DNA of 64,000 nt from Knoellia sp. Soil729 (GCF_001427985.1 NZ_LMSA01000002.1:846544-910543), one strand, 5' to 3'; shown: positions 42,443 through 52,312, counted from the stretch's first letter. Notes: generated by a model from the sequence alone, not told the origin. Program-made: numbers and translations.

Positions 42443-43071
42443 ATGAAGAGCGCCGGCTCGCTGAAGAGCGCCTCGTAGGGGTCCTCGCCGGGATGCCCCG
42501 GGAAGCGGACGATGGCGGGCACACCGGTCGCGATCGCCCCCGCCGGGACGTCCTTGACGACGACGGAGTTGGCGCCGATCTGGACGTCGTCGCCCACCTC
42601 GACAGCGCCGAGGATCCGCGCCCCCGCACCGATGGTCACGCGGTCGCCGACCGTGGGGTGGCGCTTGACCCTGGCCAGGGTGCGGCCGCCGAGCGTGACC
42701 CCGTGGTAGAGCATGACGTCGTCGCCGACCTCTGCCGTCTCACCGATGACGACCCCCATGCCGTGGTCGATGAAGAAGCGCTTGCCGATCGTCGCGCCGG
42801 GGTGGATCTCGACGCCCGTGGCGGCACGGGTCAGCGTCGACAGGGTGCGGGCGACGGGCTTGAGGTGCGGGCGCTGCCACAGCTTGTGGGCGACCCGGTG
42901 GGACCAGATCGCATGCAGCCCGGGCGAGTTCAGCACGAGGTCGGCGCGCGACGCCGCTGCCGGGTCGCGGGCGATCGCCGCGTCGACGTCACCGCGAACG
43001 CTCGCCGCGGCCCGCTGGACGCGGGACCGCAGGCGAGCGAACGGCATACCCTTCTTGCCCGAAGTCAGCAT
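42439..43071 (-). CDS. cysE: Serine O-acetyltransferase
   Basis: Acetylates L-serine with acetyl-CoA to O-acetylserine, the substrate of cysteine synthase. 210 residues: a helical N-terminal domain ([14 protein letters not shown]) and a left-handed beta-helix of hexapeptide repeats ([68 protein letters not shown]). The His-Gly catalytic region [13 protein letters not shown] is intact. The C-terminus ends in Ile, as required for insertion into the CysK active site in the cysteine synthase complex. Start at 43071, three bases after the cysK stop; ATG 43047 is an alternative. Confidence 0.95.
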   Translation of the reverse strand: MLTSGKKGMPFARLRSRVQRAAASVRGDVDAAIARDPAAASRADLVLNSPGLHAIWSHRVAHKLWQRPHLKPVARTLSTLTRAATGVEIHPGATIGKRFFIDHGMGVVIGETAEVGDDVMLYHGVTLGGRTLARVKRHPTVGDRVTIGAGARILGAVEVGDDVQIGANSVVVKDVPAGAIATGVPAIVRFPGHPGEDPYEALFSEPALFI

Positions 43072-43074
43072 GAG

Positions 43075-44010
43075 CTAGTCGACAAGTCCCTCGAAGAGGA
43101 TCGTCGAGAGGTAGCGCTCGCCGAAGCTCGGGATGACGACGACGATGGTCTTGCCGGCGTTCTCGGGGCGCGTCGCGACCTGGTTGGCGGCGGCGAGGGC
43201 GGCACCGGAGGAGATGCCGACGAGCAGGCCCTCCTGGGTGGCGGCCTTGCGGGCCCACTCCACCGAGGTCGCCGCGTCGATGTCGATGACCTCGTCGTAG
43301 ATCTCGGTGTCGAGGATCTCCGGGACGAAGTTGGCGCCCAGGCCCTGGATCTTGTGCGGGCCGGGAGCGCCGCCGTTGAGGATCGCCGACTCCTGGGGCT
43401 CCACGGCGATGATCGTGACCTCGGGCTTGCGCTCCTTGAGGACCTGACCGACGCCGGTGATGGTGCCGCCGGTGCCGATGCCGGCCACGACGATGTCGAC
43501 CTTGCCGTCGGTGTCGCGCCAGATCTCCTCGGCCGTGGTCTTGCGGTGGATCTCCGGATTGGCCTCGTTGGCGAACTGGCGGGCGAGGATCGCACCCTCG
43601 CGCTCGGCGGCGATCTCCTCGGCCTTGGCGACCGCACCCTTCATGCCCGTGGACGGCTCGGTGAGGACGAGCTCGGCGCCATAGCCACGCAGCAGCGCGC
43701 GGCGCTCCTTGGACATGGACTCCGGCATCGCGAGGACGACCTTGTAGCCGCGGGCCGCGCCGACCATGGCGAGCGCGATGCCGGTGTTGCCGGACGTGGC
43801 CTCGACGATCGTGCCGCCGGGGGGAAGCTGACCGGAGGCCTCGGCAGCGTCGACGATGGCGACACCGATGCGGTCCTTGACCGAGCTGGCGGGGCTGTAG
43901 AACTCGAGCTTCGCAGCGACGGTCGTGCCCTCGGGCGCCTCGATGATGCGGTTGATCCGCACGAGCGGGGTGTTGCCGACTGCTTGGGTGACGTCATCGA
44001 GGATGGGCAT
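43075..44010 (-). CDS. cysK: O-acetylserine sulfhydrylase (cysteine synthase A)
   Basis: PLP-dependent replacement of the acetyl group of O-acetylserine by sulfide, giving cysteine. 311 residues. The PLP Lys is in SSVKDRIG (about residue 45), the substrate loop is TSGNTG, the phosphate-binding loop is [10 protein letters not shown], and GISSGAA follows near the end. ATG 44010 follows GGAGA. Upstream gene of the cysK-cysE pair, the common actinobacterial order. The gap of 243 bases to the divergent F420 oxidoreductase contains its promoter. Confidence 0.97.
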   Translation of the reverse strand: MPILDDVTQAVGNTPLVRINRIIEAPEGTTVAAKLEFYSPASSVKDRIGVAIVDAAEASGQLPPGGTIVEATSGNTGIALAMVGAARGYKVVLAMPESMSKERRALLRGYGAELVLTEPSTGMKGAVAKAEEIAAEREGAILARQFANEANPEIHRKTTAEEIWRDTDGKVDIVVAGIGTGGTITGVGQVLKERKPEVTIIAVEPQESAILNGGAPGPHKIQGLGANFVPEILDTEIYDEVIDIDAATSVEWARKAATQEGLLVGISSGAALAAANQVATRPENAGKTIVVVIPSFGERYLSTILFEGLVD

Positions 44011-44253
44011 GCAGGTCTCCGTTGCTTCGTGTCACGGGCGCGGTGCGCCGCTGGGCGGTACTGGTGATGGTTCGGGGGTGCAAAAACAGCCGTGCTGCTT
44101 ATATGCGGTCCAACGTCACGTTATCGCAGCGTGTTCCCGCGGACGAAGAGTCCGTATGCCGTCACCTCCCACCGGGCGCGCACCTCCCTTGGGAGGGTGC
44201 GGGCGCTGGGGTGAACGACCTACGGTCGGAAGACACGACGACGAGGAGCGGAT

Positions 44254-45231
44254 ATGCGCATCGGATACACGTTGATGACAGAACAGAGCGGCCCCAAGGA
44301 CCTCGTCCGGTGGGCGGTGGGTGCCGAGGAGGCGGGCTTCGACTTCGAGGTCATGAGCGACCACTACTCCCCCTGGCTGTCGGCGCAGGGGCACGCGCCC
44401 TACGCGTGGAGCGTCCTCGGCGCGGTCGCGCACGCGACAGAGCGGGTCGACCTCATGACCTACGTGACCTGTCCGACGCTGCGCTACCACCCGGCCGTCA
44501 TCGCCCAGAAGGCCGCGACCATCCAGCTGCTCGCCGACGGGCGCTTCACCCTGGGCCTGGGCAGCGGCGAGAACCTCAACGAGCATGTCGTCGGGGAGCG
44601 GTGGCCCGCAGTCGCCACCAGACAGGACATGCTCGAGGAGGCGATCGAGGTCATCCGGTCGCTGCACACCGGCGAGCTGGTCGACCACCACGGAGAGCAC
44701 TTCCGGGTGGAGTCGGCGCGGATCTGGGACCTGCCCGACGGGGGCGTGCCCATCGGTGTGGCGGTGAGCGGCGAGGAGTCGATCGCCCGGTTCGGCCCCC
44801 TGGCCGACCACCTCGTTGCCGTCGAGCCCAAGGCCGAGCTCGTCAAGGGGTGGAACGAGACCGAGGGCGCACCGCGGATCGGGGACGGCGCGCGCGCCAT
44901 CGGCCAGATCCCCATCTGCTGGGATCCCGACGAGAAGGCGGCCGTCGAGCGGGCCCACGAGCAGTTCCGCTGGTTCGCCGGCGGTTGGGCCGTCAACGCC
45001 GACCTGCCGACCACGGCTGGCTTCCACGGGGCGACGCAGTTCGTCCGGCCCGAGGACGTCGCCGAGTCCATCCCCTGCGGGCCCGACCTCGACGCCATAG
45101 CCGAGGCGGTCGCCGAGTTCGACACGGCGGGGTTCACGGACCTGGCGCTCGTGCAGGTCGGTGGCGAGCACCAAGAGCGCTTCCTCGCCGAGGCCGCCGA
45201 GCCCCTGCTCGCGAAGCTGCGTGCCTCCTAG
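44254..45231 (+). CDS. LLM-class F420-dependent oxidoreductase (FGD-like)
   Basis: Luciferase-like TIM-barrel enzyme of 325 residues, predicted to use coenzyme F420. The N-terminal strand and loop IGYTLMTEQSGPKDLVRWAVGAE-type segment, FDFEVMSDHYSPWL, the YVTCPTLRYHPAVIAQKAAT block, RFTLGLGSGENLNEHVVG and VAVSGEESIARF match F420-dependent glucose-6-phosphate dehydrogenase relatives (TIGR03557-like family). ATG 44254 follows GAGGAG at good distance. Single gene. The substrate is unknown, since FGD-like proteins include many enzymes other than glucose-6-phosphate dehydrogenase. Confidence 0.9.
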   Translation: MRIGYTLMTEQSGPKDLVRWAVGAEEAGFDFEVMSDHYSPWLSAQGHAPYAWSVLGAVAHATERVDLMTYVTCPTLRYHPAVIAQKAATIQLLADGRFTLGLGSGENLNEHVVGERWPAVATRQDMLEEAIEVIRSLHTGELVDHHGEHFRVESARIWDLPDGGVPIGVAVSGEESIARFGPLADHLVAVEPKAELVKGWNETEGAPRIGDGARAIGQIPICWDPDEKAAVERAHEQFRWFAGGWAVNADLPTTAGFHGATQFVRPEDVAESIPCGPDLDAIAEAVAEFDTAGFTDLALVQVGGEHQERFLAEAAEPLLAKLRAS

Positions 45232-45286
45232 CCCGTGAGTCCCGCCACAACGGGTGCGAGCGGCGTCACTGAGCACTATGCGCGTG

Positions 45287-45298
45287 CTTAGCGCTCAG
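45287..45298. promoter_or_regulatory. TetR-type operator candidate before the Fe-S oxidoreductase
   Basis: CTTAGCGCTCAG is a near-perfect 12-base palindrome (10 of 12) around AGCGCT, 14 bases before the start codon. A wider inverted pair, ACTGAGC (45268-45274) and GCTCAGT (45293-45299), surrounds it. Such AGCGCT-centred sites are typical of TetR-family regulators; the cognate regulator is not evident here. Confidence 0.45.
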
Positions 45299-45311
45299 TA
45301 GACTCCCCGGC

Positions 45312-48300
45312 ATGTCCGCGCTCCAGATCGTCGCCTCCGCCATCTGTTTCCCGCTGATGCTCGTCGGATGGGCGCTCCTCTTCCGGCAGATCGGTCGCTT
45401 CGTCGCGCTCTACCGTGTGGGACAGGCGGACCCGCGCCGCACGGACACCCCGCTGGCCCGCACCTGGACCCTGGTCAAGGAGTTCCTCGGCCACACCCGC
45501 ATGTCACGACTGCCCCTCGTGGCGGTCGCGCACTGGTTCACCGCGCTGTCCTTCCTGCTGCTCGTCGGAACCCTGGCCACCGCCTTCGGCCAGCTCATCA
45601 AGCCCGAGTGGCAGCTGCCGGTCATCGGGCACTTCCCGCCCTACGAGTGGCTGACCGAGTTCTTCGCATGGACCGGATTCATCGGCATCGTCGTGCTCAT
45701 GGTGATCCGCCAGGTCAAGCACCCACGCTCGGCCCCCGGCGAGAAGGGCCGCTATTCGCGCTTCTTCGGGTCGACGTGGTGGCAGGCCTACTACGTCGAG
45801 CTCACGATCCTCGGCGTCACCATCTGCATCGTGACCCTGCGCTTCCTCGAGGCGGCGCTGACCAAGATCGAGCAGCCCTCCGAGAGCCTCGCGCTGCACT
45901 TCCCGCTCACGGGCTGGGGTGCCGGGATGTTCACCGGACTGTCGGTCGACGCGATCAAGAACCTCATCGTCATCGTCGCCGCCATCAAGATCATCATCTC
46001 GTTCGCGTGGATGGTCACCATCGCGCTCACGCCCACGATGGGCGTCGCCTGGCACCGCTTCCTCGCCTTCCCCAACATCTGGTTCAAGCGTGAGTCCTCC
46101 GGACGCACCGCCCTGGGCAACCTCAAGCCGATGACGATGGGCGACGGCCAGCCGTTCTCGATGGAGGCCATGGAGGCCCTCTCCGAGAACGAGGACGATG
46201 AAGCCGACGCCGCTGAGCCGGTGCTCGGCGTCGGCAAGGTCGAGGACTTCACCTGGAAGGGCCTGCTGGACTTCTCCACCTGCACCGAGTGCGGCCGCTG
46301 CCAGTCGCAGTGTCCTGCCTGGAACACCGAGAAGCCGCTCTCCCCCAAGCTGCTCATGATGACCCTGCGCGACCACGCCAACGCGAAGTCGCCGTGGCTC
46401 ACCGCCTCCGAGGAGGCGCGCGCGTCCCTCCCGGCGGCCACGACGGCACTCGCGGAGCTCCCCCTCGTCGGCGACACGGGCTATGACATCACCAACCCGC
46501 TCGCGGCATACAACCCTCATGGTCCGGATGCCGTCATCGACCAGGACGTCCTGTGGTCCTGCACCACCTGTGGCGCCTGCGTCGAGCAGTGCCCGGTCGA
46601 CATCGAACACGTCGACCACATCGTCGACATGCGCCGCTACCAGACGCTCATCGAGTCGGCCTTCCCGTCCGAGCTCGGTGGCCTCTTCAAGAACCTCGAG
46701 TCGAAGGGCAACCCGTGGGGCATGGGCGCGCGGGCCCGCCTCGACTGGGCCAAGGACCTGCCGTTCGACGTGAAGGTTCTCGGCAAGGACCTCGAGTCCG
46801 CCGAGGAGGTCGACTACTTGTTCTGGGTCGGCTGCGCCGGTGCCTACGAGGACCGCGCCAAGAAGACCTCCCGCGCTGTCGCCGAGCTGCTCAACACCGC
46901 GGGCGTCTCCTTCGCCGTCCTCGGCGACGGCGAGACCTGCACGGGCGACTCCGCCCGCCGTGCGGGCAACGAGATCCTCTTCTCGATGCTCGCCCAGCAG
47001 AACATCGAGACGTTCGGCGAGATGGGCGTGCAGAAGATCGTCGTCACCTGCGCCCACTGCTTCAACACGATCAAGAACGAGTACCCCGACCTCGGCGGCA
47101 AGTACGAGGTCGTCCACCACACGCAGCTGCTCAACCGGCTCGTGCGCGACAAGCAGCTCGTCCCCGTCGCCCGCCCGGCCGATGCGCCGGGGATGTCCTC
47201 GGCGAAGAACGCGGCCTCGACGGCGGCCACTGTGACCTACCACGACCCCTGCTACCTCGGACGTCACAACAACGTCTACGCCCCGCCGCGTGAGCTCCTC
47301 GGCGCCCTTCCCGGCGTCGAGCTGCGCGAGATGGAGCGCTCCAAGGAGAAGTCGTTCTGCTGCGGCGCCGGTGGCGCGAGGATGTGGATGGAGGAGAAGC
47401 TCGGCGGTCGGATCAACATGAACCGCACCGAGGAGGCCCTGGCCACCGGAGCGGAGCGCATCGCCATCGGCTGCCCGTTCTGCCGCGTCATGATGTCGGA
47501 CGGGCTGACCGCGAAGCAGGCCGAAGGCGTCGGTGAGGACGTCGAGGTCGTCGACGTCGCGCAGATGCTCCTGGCGGCGGTTCGCCGTGGTCAGGACGAG
47601 GACGAGGCGTCCGGTTTGATGGACGAAGCGGCTGCCGCTTCGGTCGCCTCCGAATCTGACTCGTATGCCGGCCAGCCCAGGTCCGCTTCCGCTTCCCCTG
47701 CCGCCGCGGCTGGTGCGGCTGGTGGCGCGGCCGCGACGGCCAAGGCACCGACGACCGCGGAGCCCACCGCGGCTGAGTCCAGCGGCGCCGACCCGTGGGA
47801 CGAGCCCGCCGCACCCGCCGCAGCAGCACCCGCGCCGGAGAGTGTCTCTGCTGCACGTGCTGACGCAAAGGCACCCGCCGACATCGACGAGGAAGCAGAC
47901 CCGTGGGACAGCCCCGCGCCCGCGTCGACGGAAGCCAAGGCATCAGCCTCGGAGGGTGAGCCCACCCCCGAGAAGCTCGAGGACGCCGCCGAGGCATCGA
48001 GTGACGACGTCGATCCCTGGGACGAGCCGGTAGCGGCCGCCACCCAGACGGCACCTGCCACATCCGAGGCCGAGCCGGACAGCAAGGACGAGACGTCCGC
48101 AGCGGCTCCCGCAGCGAGCGATGATGTCGACCCGTGGGACGAGCCAGCAACACCCGCCGCTGAGTCCACCGCGACGACGGCGGAGGCCGACACCAAGGTC
48201 GAGACACCCGCACCCTCCGACGCGAGCGACGACGTCGACCCCTGGGACAATCCCGCAACCCCGGCCGCAGAGCCCACGGCCACGACGGTGGCGCCCGAAG

Positions 48301-48833
48301 CGAAGGAGGAGAGGCCCGCCGCCCCTGCGGCGAGCGACGACGTCGACCCCTGGGACGAGCCGGCAGCACCCGCCGCTGAGTCCACCGCGACGACGGCGGA
48401 GGCCGACACCAAGGTCGAAACACCCGCAGCCAGCGAGGAGCTCAAGGAAGACTCCCCTGCCCCTGCCCCTGCCCCCGCCTCGAACGATGAGCTCTTGTCA
48501 TCGCCCGACCCGTGGGACGACGCGGAGGACCTCACGGATCGAGCGGTCGCGACATCCGATGCCGCGACGGGTGCAGCGCACTCGGACGACGACCCGCTGA
48601 CGGCCAAGGAGGTGGGCACCGACGAAGCAGACTCTGCCACCTCCGCTGGCTCGGACAGCGCGCCGGGACCGGACGTCCCAGCCGCAGCAGAGGCGCAGCC
48701 CCAGACAGACGCGGTGGGCGACTCCACGGAGGCCGCCGATGCGGGGACCTCGCCGTCCGGCGTGGAGACTTCAACCGCGCAGAAGCCCGACAACGCGGAA
48801 GACCTCCTCAATGCTCCCGACCCCTGGGACTGA
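45312..48833 (+). CDS. Membrane-bound heterodisulfide reductase-like Fe-S oxidoreductase with long DPWD-repeat tail
   Basis: 1173 residues. Several N-terminal membrane helices (about 1-260, NarI/HdrE-like) lead to two 4Fe-4S cluster motifs (CTECGRCQSQCP and CTTCGACVEQCP), then two CCG domains (CTGDSARRAGNE with CAHCFNT; DPCYLGRHNNVY with CCGAGGARMW). This is the layout of mycobacterial Rv0338c-type proteins, thought to move electrons between a soluble partner and the quinone pool. Beyond about residue 770 there is a roughly 400-residue Ala/Pro/Glu-rich disordered tail with eight DPWD motifs, the last at the very C-terminus. ATG 45312 is close behind an operator-like palindrome. Redox partner unknown. 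Confidence 0.9.
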   Translation: MSALQIVASAICFPLMLVGWALLFRQIGRFVALYRVGQADPRRTDTPLARTWTLVKEFLGHTRMSRLPLVAVAHWFTALSFLLLVGTLATAFGQLIKPEWQLPVIGHFPPYEWLTEFFAWTGFIGIVVLMVIRQVKHPRSAPGEKGRYSRFFGSTWWQAYYVELTILGVTICIVTLRFLEAALTKIEQPSESLALHFPLTGWGAGMFTGLSVDAIKNLIVIVAAIKIIISFAWMVTIALTPTMGVAWHRFLAFPNIWFKRESSGRTALGNLKPMTMGDGQPFSMEAMEALSENEDDEADAAEPVLGVGKVEDFTWKGLLDFSTCTECGRCQSQCPAWNTEKPLSPKLLMMTLRDHANAKSPWLTASEEARASLPAATTALAELPLVGDTGYDITNPLAAYNPHGPDAVIDQDVLWSCTTCGACVEQCPVDIEHVDHIVDMRRYQTLIESAFPSELGGLFKNLESKGNPWGMGARARLDWAKDLPFDVKVLGKDLESAEEVDYLFWVGCAGAYEDRAKKTSRAVAELLNTAGVSFAVLGDGETCTGDSARRAGNEILFSMLAQQNIETFGEMGVQKIVVTCAHCFNTIKNEYPDLGGKYEVVHHTQLLNRLVRDKQLVPVARPADAPGMSSAKNAASTAATVTYHDPCYLGRHNNVYAPPRELLGALPGVELREMERSKEKSFCCGAGGARMWMEEKLGGRINMNRTEEALATGAERIAIGCPFCRVMMSDGLTAKQAEGVGEDVEVVDVAQMLLAAVRRGQDEDEASGLMDEAAAASVASESDSYAGQPRSASASPAAAAGAAGGAAATAKAPTTAEPTAAESSGADPWDEPAAPAAAAPAPESVSAARADAKAPADIDEEADPWDSPAPASTEAKASASEGEPTPEKLEDAAEASSDDVDPWDEPVAAATQTAPATSEAEPDSKDETSAAAPAASDDVDPWDEPATPAAESTATTAEADTKVETPAPSDASDDVDPWDNPATPAAEPTATTVAPEAKEERPAAPAASDDVDPWDEPAAPAAESTATTAEADTKVETPAASEELKEDSPAPAPAPASNDELLSSPDPWDDAEDLTDRAVATSDAATGAAHSDDDPLTAKEVGTDEADSATSAGSDSAPGPDVPAAAEAQPQTDAVGDSTEAADAGTSPSGVETSTAQKPDNAEDLLNAPDPWD
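47790..48830 (+). repeat. Eight DPWD motifs in the disordered tail of the Fe-S oxidoreductase
   Basis: The tail repeats DPWDEP or close variants (DPWDSP, DPWDNP, DPWDDA), often preceded by DDV, at spacings from about 30 to over 100 residues; the last DPWD ends the protein. Between them lie Ala/Thr/Pro/Glu segments. Conserved Trp inside acidic motifs in disordered sequence suggests short binding motifs for a multivalent partner. Confidence 0.85.
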
Positions 48834-48849
48834 TCCATCCACTGGCAGG

Positions 48850-48881
48850 GAGCCCCGTCGACGCATGCGTCGGCGGGGCTC
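48850..48881 (+). terminator. Hairpin terminator after the Fe-S oxidoreductase
   Basis: GAGCCCCG (48850-48857) and CGACGC (48859-48864) pair with GCGTCG (48867-48872) and CGGGGCTC (48874-48881), with one T-G pair, 16 bases after the stop codon. Confidence 0.8.
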
Positions 48882-49046
48882 AATGAATATCCATCCAACT
48901 TTCTGGCTCCCTTTCCCGGCTGAAGCACAACCCTTGGGGCCCCTGTTACTGCGGGTGCGAATCACATGCGTCACCGCGAATAGCGTTGCGCTCCAGGACG
49001 ATTCGACTGACGAGCACTGTCAGTGGCCGTCGATAGGTTGATTTTC

Positions 49047-50432
49047 ATGACACCGGCGCCCCAGCTGACCTACGCGCAATGCGTGAACCGGTTGCGTGCC
49101 GCCCAAGAGGCCGCGAAGGCGTTGCCCGGGGTCCTGTTCCAGGCCACCGGTGCCGAACTGGCAGGGGGGCTCGAGGTGCTGGGCGAACTGTCCGCGGTGG
49201 CCGAAGGTGCCGAAGCGGCCATCGTCATCGACGCCTTCGAACGCGGCGAACCCGCTGCGTCCGACCCCCCGATGACCGGCAAGGAGTGGGTGGGCGCCCA
49301 CCACCGCCGCTATGCCCTGGCCGGCGCCACCAGAGTCGCGACGGTCGCCCAAGCCTGCAGGGACTCGCGCCACCACGTCCTCAAGCAGGCCGTCATCTCG
49401 GGGCGGGTCAGCATCGCGACGGCCCTGATCGCGCTCAAGGAGATGCGGCTGCTCAGCCCTCACCTCCATCCCGATGCGCTCGACACCGTCTGGGACGCCT
49501 ACATGACCCTCGGTGAACGGTGCGACGCCCGAACGGTACGCCGCCTGCGCGAGGAGCTGCTGGCTCGGCATCGCCTCGACGGCGACTTCGAGGACACCGA
49601 GGACCGGGCCCGCAACGGGCAGTCACTCAGCCTGGGCAAGGAGATCGCGCCCGGCCTCTGGGAGTTCGCCCTGCGCCTGACCCGCGAGAACAGGGCCGCT
49701 CTCGAAGCAGCCATCGGGCCCGGGTCCGCTCCCAGCCCCTCCCCGGCCGATGACCACGGCCCTGCTGAACCGGACACTCGCCCCCACGACCAACGTCGCG
49801 CCGAAGCCCTCGTGGCGGTCATCGCACGCGCGCACAAGGCCGGCAACAGCTCCTGGTCCTCGACGAAGGCCCAGATCTTCGTCGGGATCTCCCTCGAGGA
49901 CCTTCAACGGCGGGCCGGAGCTGGAACTCTGCTCGGCGGCCTCTCCACCGGGGACCTCGTCACCGCCGAGACTGTGCGACGGTGGGCCTGCGACGCAACC
50001 ATCATCCCCGCCGTCCTCAACACGTGCGGTGAGGTCGTCGACCTCGGCCGGGCCGAGCGCCTCTTCACCCCCGCCCAGATCAAACGCCTCTGGCTCCGCG
50101 ACCGGCACTGCACCTACCCCGGCTGCGACGCCCCCGCCTCCTGGTGCGACGCCCACCACCTCATCCACTGGCTCGATGACGGCACCACCGACCTGACCAA
50201 CGCCGCCCTTTTGTGTCAGCGTCACCACACCGTCGTGCACGCCCAGCGCTACCACGGGTGGGTCGAGATCGATGAGCACGGCCGACAACGCGTCGTCTGG
50301 GACCGCACGAGCGGCGCCTACGACACCGCCTTGACCACACTCGCCTCAGGCGGACGCGCCGGCTCCACGGCCGCAGGCGGCCCACCACATCGTCGAGCCT
50401 CGGGTGATGACACCAGCCACCACCGACCATGA
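49047..50432 (+). CDS. DUF222-HNH endonuclease domain protein
   Basis: 461 residues in the layout common in actinobacteria: an N-terminal DUF222 helical domain (about 1-290; LSAVAEGAEAAIVIDAFERG, ISGRVSIATALIALKEMRLL) and a C-terminal HNH nuclease (about 345-405) with CTYPGCDAPASWCDAHHLIHW and NAALLCQRHHTVVHA, which supply the zinc Cys and the catalytic His-Asn-His. Genomes of this group carry several to many copies, often considered mobile, but none of its flanks shows terminal repeats. ATG 49047 is preferred to GTG 49023; both lack a strong ribosome site. The C-terminal 60 residues are low-complexity. The cellular role of the family is unknown. Confidence 0.88.
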   Translation: MTPAPQLTYAQCVNRLRAAQEAAKALPGVLFQATGAELAGGLEVLGELSAVAEGAEAAIVIDAFERGEPAASDPPMTGKEWVGAHHRRYALAGATRVATVAQACRDSRHHVLKQAVISGRVSIATALIALKEMRLLSPHLHPDALDTVWDAYMTLGERCDARTVRRLREELLARHRLDGDFEDTEDRARNGQSLSLGKEIAPGLWEFALRLTRENRAALEAAIGPGSAPSPSPADDHGPAEPDTRPHDQRRAEALVAVIARAHKAGNSSWSSTKAQIFVGISLEDLQRRAGAGTLLGGLSTGDLVTAETVRRWACDATIIPAVLNTCGEVVDLGRAERLFTPAQIKRLWLRDRHCTYPGCDAPASWCDAHHLIHWLDDGTTDLTNAALLCQRHHTVVHAQRYHGWVEIDEHGRQRVVWDRTSGAYDTALTTLASGGRAGSTAAGGPPHRRASGDDTSHHRP

Positions 50433-50490
50433 CACCGCCCCACACCGACGCCCCAGCCGGCGCCGGGTCAGCGGCATGCCTGCAGACGAA

Positions 50491-50522
50491 GGCGCCCCTC
50501 CCGACGAGTCGGAAGGGGCGCC
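50491..50522. terminator. Hairpin between the HNH gene and the osmoprotectant operon
   Basis: GGCGCCCCT (near 50491-50499) pairs with AGGGGCGCC (near 50514-50522). It lies about 40 bases beyond the stop of the minus-strand binding-protein gene and terminates that operon. Confidence 0.7.
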
Positions 50523-50560
50523 ACGCCTTGGGGAGAAGCTCCCGCAGGCTGACCCGTCGG

Positions 50561-51481
50561 TCAGCCGAGGTTCTGCGACTTGAGGAACTCCGCCGCCACG
50601 TCCTTGGCGTCCTTCTTGTCGATCACCGTCTGCTTGAGAAGACCCGAGATGACCTCGGTGGTGAGGGCCTTGGAGACCGGGTTCAGGGCGGCCGCGAACT
50701 GGTCGGCCTTGTCCTTGACCACGAGCGGCACGATGTTCTGCGAGCCGAACAGCTTCTCGGTGTCCTCGAGCGAGACGAACCCGTTCTCGGCGATCGAGGG
50801 GTCGGTCGTGAAGATGTTGGCCGCGTCGACCTGACCGTTCTTCAGCGCTTGGACGAGCGCCTGACCGGTGAGCGGGCGGAACGACTTGAAGGTGACGCCG
50901 TAGGTCGCCTTGAGACCCGGGATGCCCTGCGGTCGCTTCTGGAACTCGGGTGGCGCGCCCAGCGTCATGTCACCGGCGACCGACTTGAGGTCGCCGATCG
51001 ACGTGAGCTTCTTCGAGTCGGCCGTCTCCTTGGTGACGACGATCGAGTCGTTGTCCTCGGCGGAGGACTTGTCCAGCATGGCGAACTTGTCGGGCAGCAG
51101 TCCCTCGACGGCCGTGTAGACCTTCTCGGGGTCCGTCTCCTTGAAGTTCTTGTCGTAGAAGAAGCCGAGCGCACCGGTGTACTCGGGCACCGCCTGGATG
51201 GAGCCATCCTCGAGTGCCTTGAGGTACAGCTCACGAGCGCCGATACGCGGCTTGGTCGTGGCGTTGATCCCCTTGGCCTTGAGCGCTCCGGCATAGATCT
51301 CGGCGAGCAGCTCGGACTCGGGGAAGTCGGCCGAGCCGATGACGACGTCGCCACCACCGGCCGAGGCTCCACCCGTGGAGCTCGACGACGGGGAGGCCAG
51401 TGGGTCGCTCCCCCCGCCACAGGCAGACAGCCCGAGGATCGCAGCGGTGGTCAGGGCGAGGACGGACGTCATGCGCTTCAT
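50561..51481 (-). CDS. Glycine betaine/choline-type osmoprotectant ABC transporter binding lipoprotein
   Basis: 306-residue OpuAC/ProX-type binding protein. Signal peptide with lipobox LGLSAC (Cys21), then a Ser/Gly linker and the OpuAC domain: VVIGSADFPESELLAEIYAGAL, VPEYTGALGFFYD, TKETADSKKLTSIGDLK, FTTDPSIAENGFVSLED. The substrate is a quaternary ammonium compound such as betaine, choline or carnitine; which one is not clear from sequence. Last gene of the operon ATPase, permease, permease, binding protein, the OpuC/Osm arrangement. Confidence 0.93.
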   Translation of the reverse strand: MKRMTSVLALTTAAILGLSACGGGSDPLASPSSSSTGGASAGGGDVVIGSADFPESELLAEIYAGALKAKGINATTKPRIGARELYLKALEDGSIQAVPEYTGALGFFYDKNFKETDPEKVYTAVEGLLPDKFAMLDKSSAEDNDSIVVTKETADSKKLTSIGDLKSVAGDMTLGAPPEFQKRPQGIPGLKATYGVTFKSFRPLTGQALVQALKNGQVDAANIFTTDPSIAENGFVSLEDTEKLFGSQNIVPLVVKDKADQFAAALNPVSKALTTEVISGLLKQTVIDKKDAKDVAAEFLKSQNLG

Positions 51482-51505
51482 GTGGGAATCCTTTGGTTGA
51501 GTGAT

Positions 51506-52312
51506 TCAGTGAGCGGCACTTCGGGCGGCGGGCTGGGATGGACGGTCGGGCTGACCCGCGAGCAAAGACTCGGACTCCGGTGCAACTGCCTCACCGGTCC
51601 CGGACATTCCGCGCCGCGAGGACCGAGTTCCTCCACTGCGCCCGGTCAACCCCGGCGAGACGACGAGGCGCTGCACCACGGCCAGGACTCCGTCGACGAT
51701 CAGAGCGAGCACCGAGACCACGATCGCGCCGCCCGCGGCAGAGACGTAGTCGTTCGTCGCGATGCCGTCCTGCAGGTAGCGACCCAAGCCGCCCAGACCC
51801 ACGTAGGCGGCGACCGTGGCAGTGGCGATGACCTGCAGGAACGCCGAGCGCAGGCCCGACAGCATCAGTGGCAGGGCGTTGGGGATCTCGACCTGGCGCA
51901 CGATCTCCATGCCACGCATCCCCATCCCACGCGCCGCGTCACGGGAGGCAGGATCGACAGCCTCGACGCCGGCATACACGCCGGAGAGGATCGGCGGGAT
52001 GACGAGGATGACGAGAACGACGATGCTGGGAACGAGGAAGGCCAGGTTGCCCTCGATCTTCGGGCCCAGATAGAGGGCGACCGCGAAGAGCAGGCCGAGA
52101 GTGGGCACGGCGCGCAGGGAGTTCGCCACGGACACAAGGGACTTGGCTCGACCCGTGTGGCCGATCCACAGACCCAAGGGGACGGCGATGACGGCGGCGA
52201 TGGCGACGGCCAGCAACGAGTACCAGAGGTGCTGGACGATCCGCGCGCCCAGGCCCGTGTCGCCCGCCCACGTGGCAGACGACGTGAGCCAGTCGAGGAC
52301 GCTGGCGATCAT
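51506..52312 (-). CDS. Osmoprotectant ABC transporter permease 2
   Basis: 268-residue permease of the ProW/OpuCB family with about six membrane helices. The cytosolic EAA-type loop that contacts the ATPase is DAARGMGMRGMEIVRQVEIPNALPLMLSGLRS. LRAVPTLGLLFAVALYLGP and AYVGLGGLGRYLQDGI are also typical. The C-terminal 40 residues are polar and poorly conserved. ATG 52312 overlaps the previous permease stop by four bases. A much longer minus-strand frame exists here, but its 5' part merely runs through the other operon genes in a wrong frame. Confidence 0.92.
   Translation of the reverse strand: MIASVLDWLTSSATWAGDTGLGARIVQHLWYSLLAVAIAAVIAVPLGLWIGHTGRAKSLVSVANSLRAVPTLGLLFAVALYLGPKIEGNLAFLVPSIVVLVILVIPPILSGVYAGVEAVDPASRDAARGMGMRGMEIVRQVEIPNALPLMLSGLRSAFLQVIATATVAAYVGLGGLGRYLQDGIATNDYVSAAGGAIVVSVLALIVDGVLAVVQRLVVSPGLTGRSGGTRSSRRGMSGTGEAVAPESESLLAGQPDRPSQPAARSAAH

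Noticed and set aside
49047..50432. HNH gene as part of a mobile intron or insertion sequence
   Set aside because: No terminal inverted repeats, target duplications or intron-like RNA flanks are visible; DUF222-HNH genes are widespread stand-alone genes in this group.
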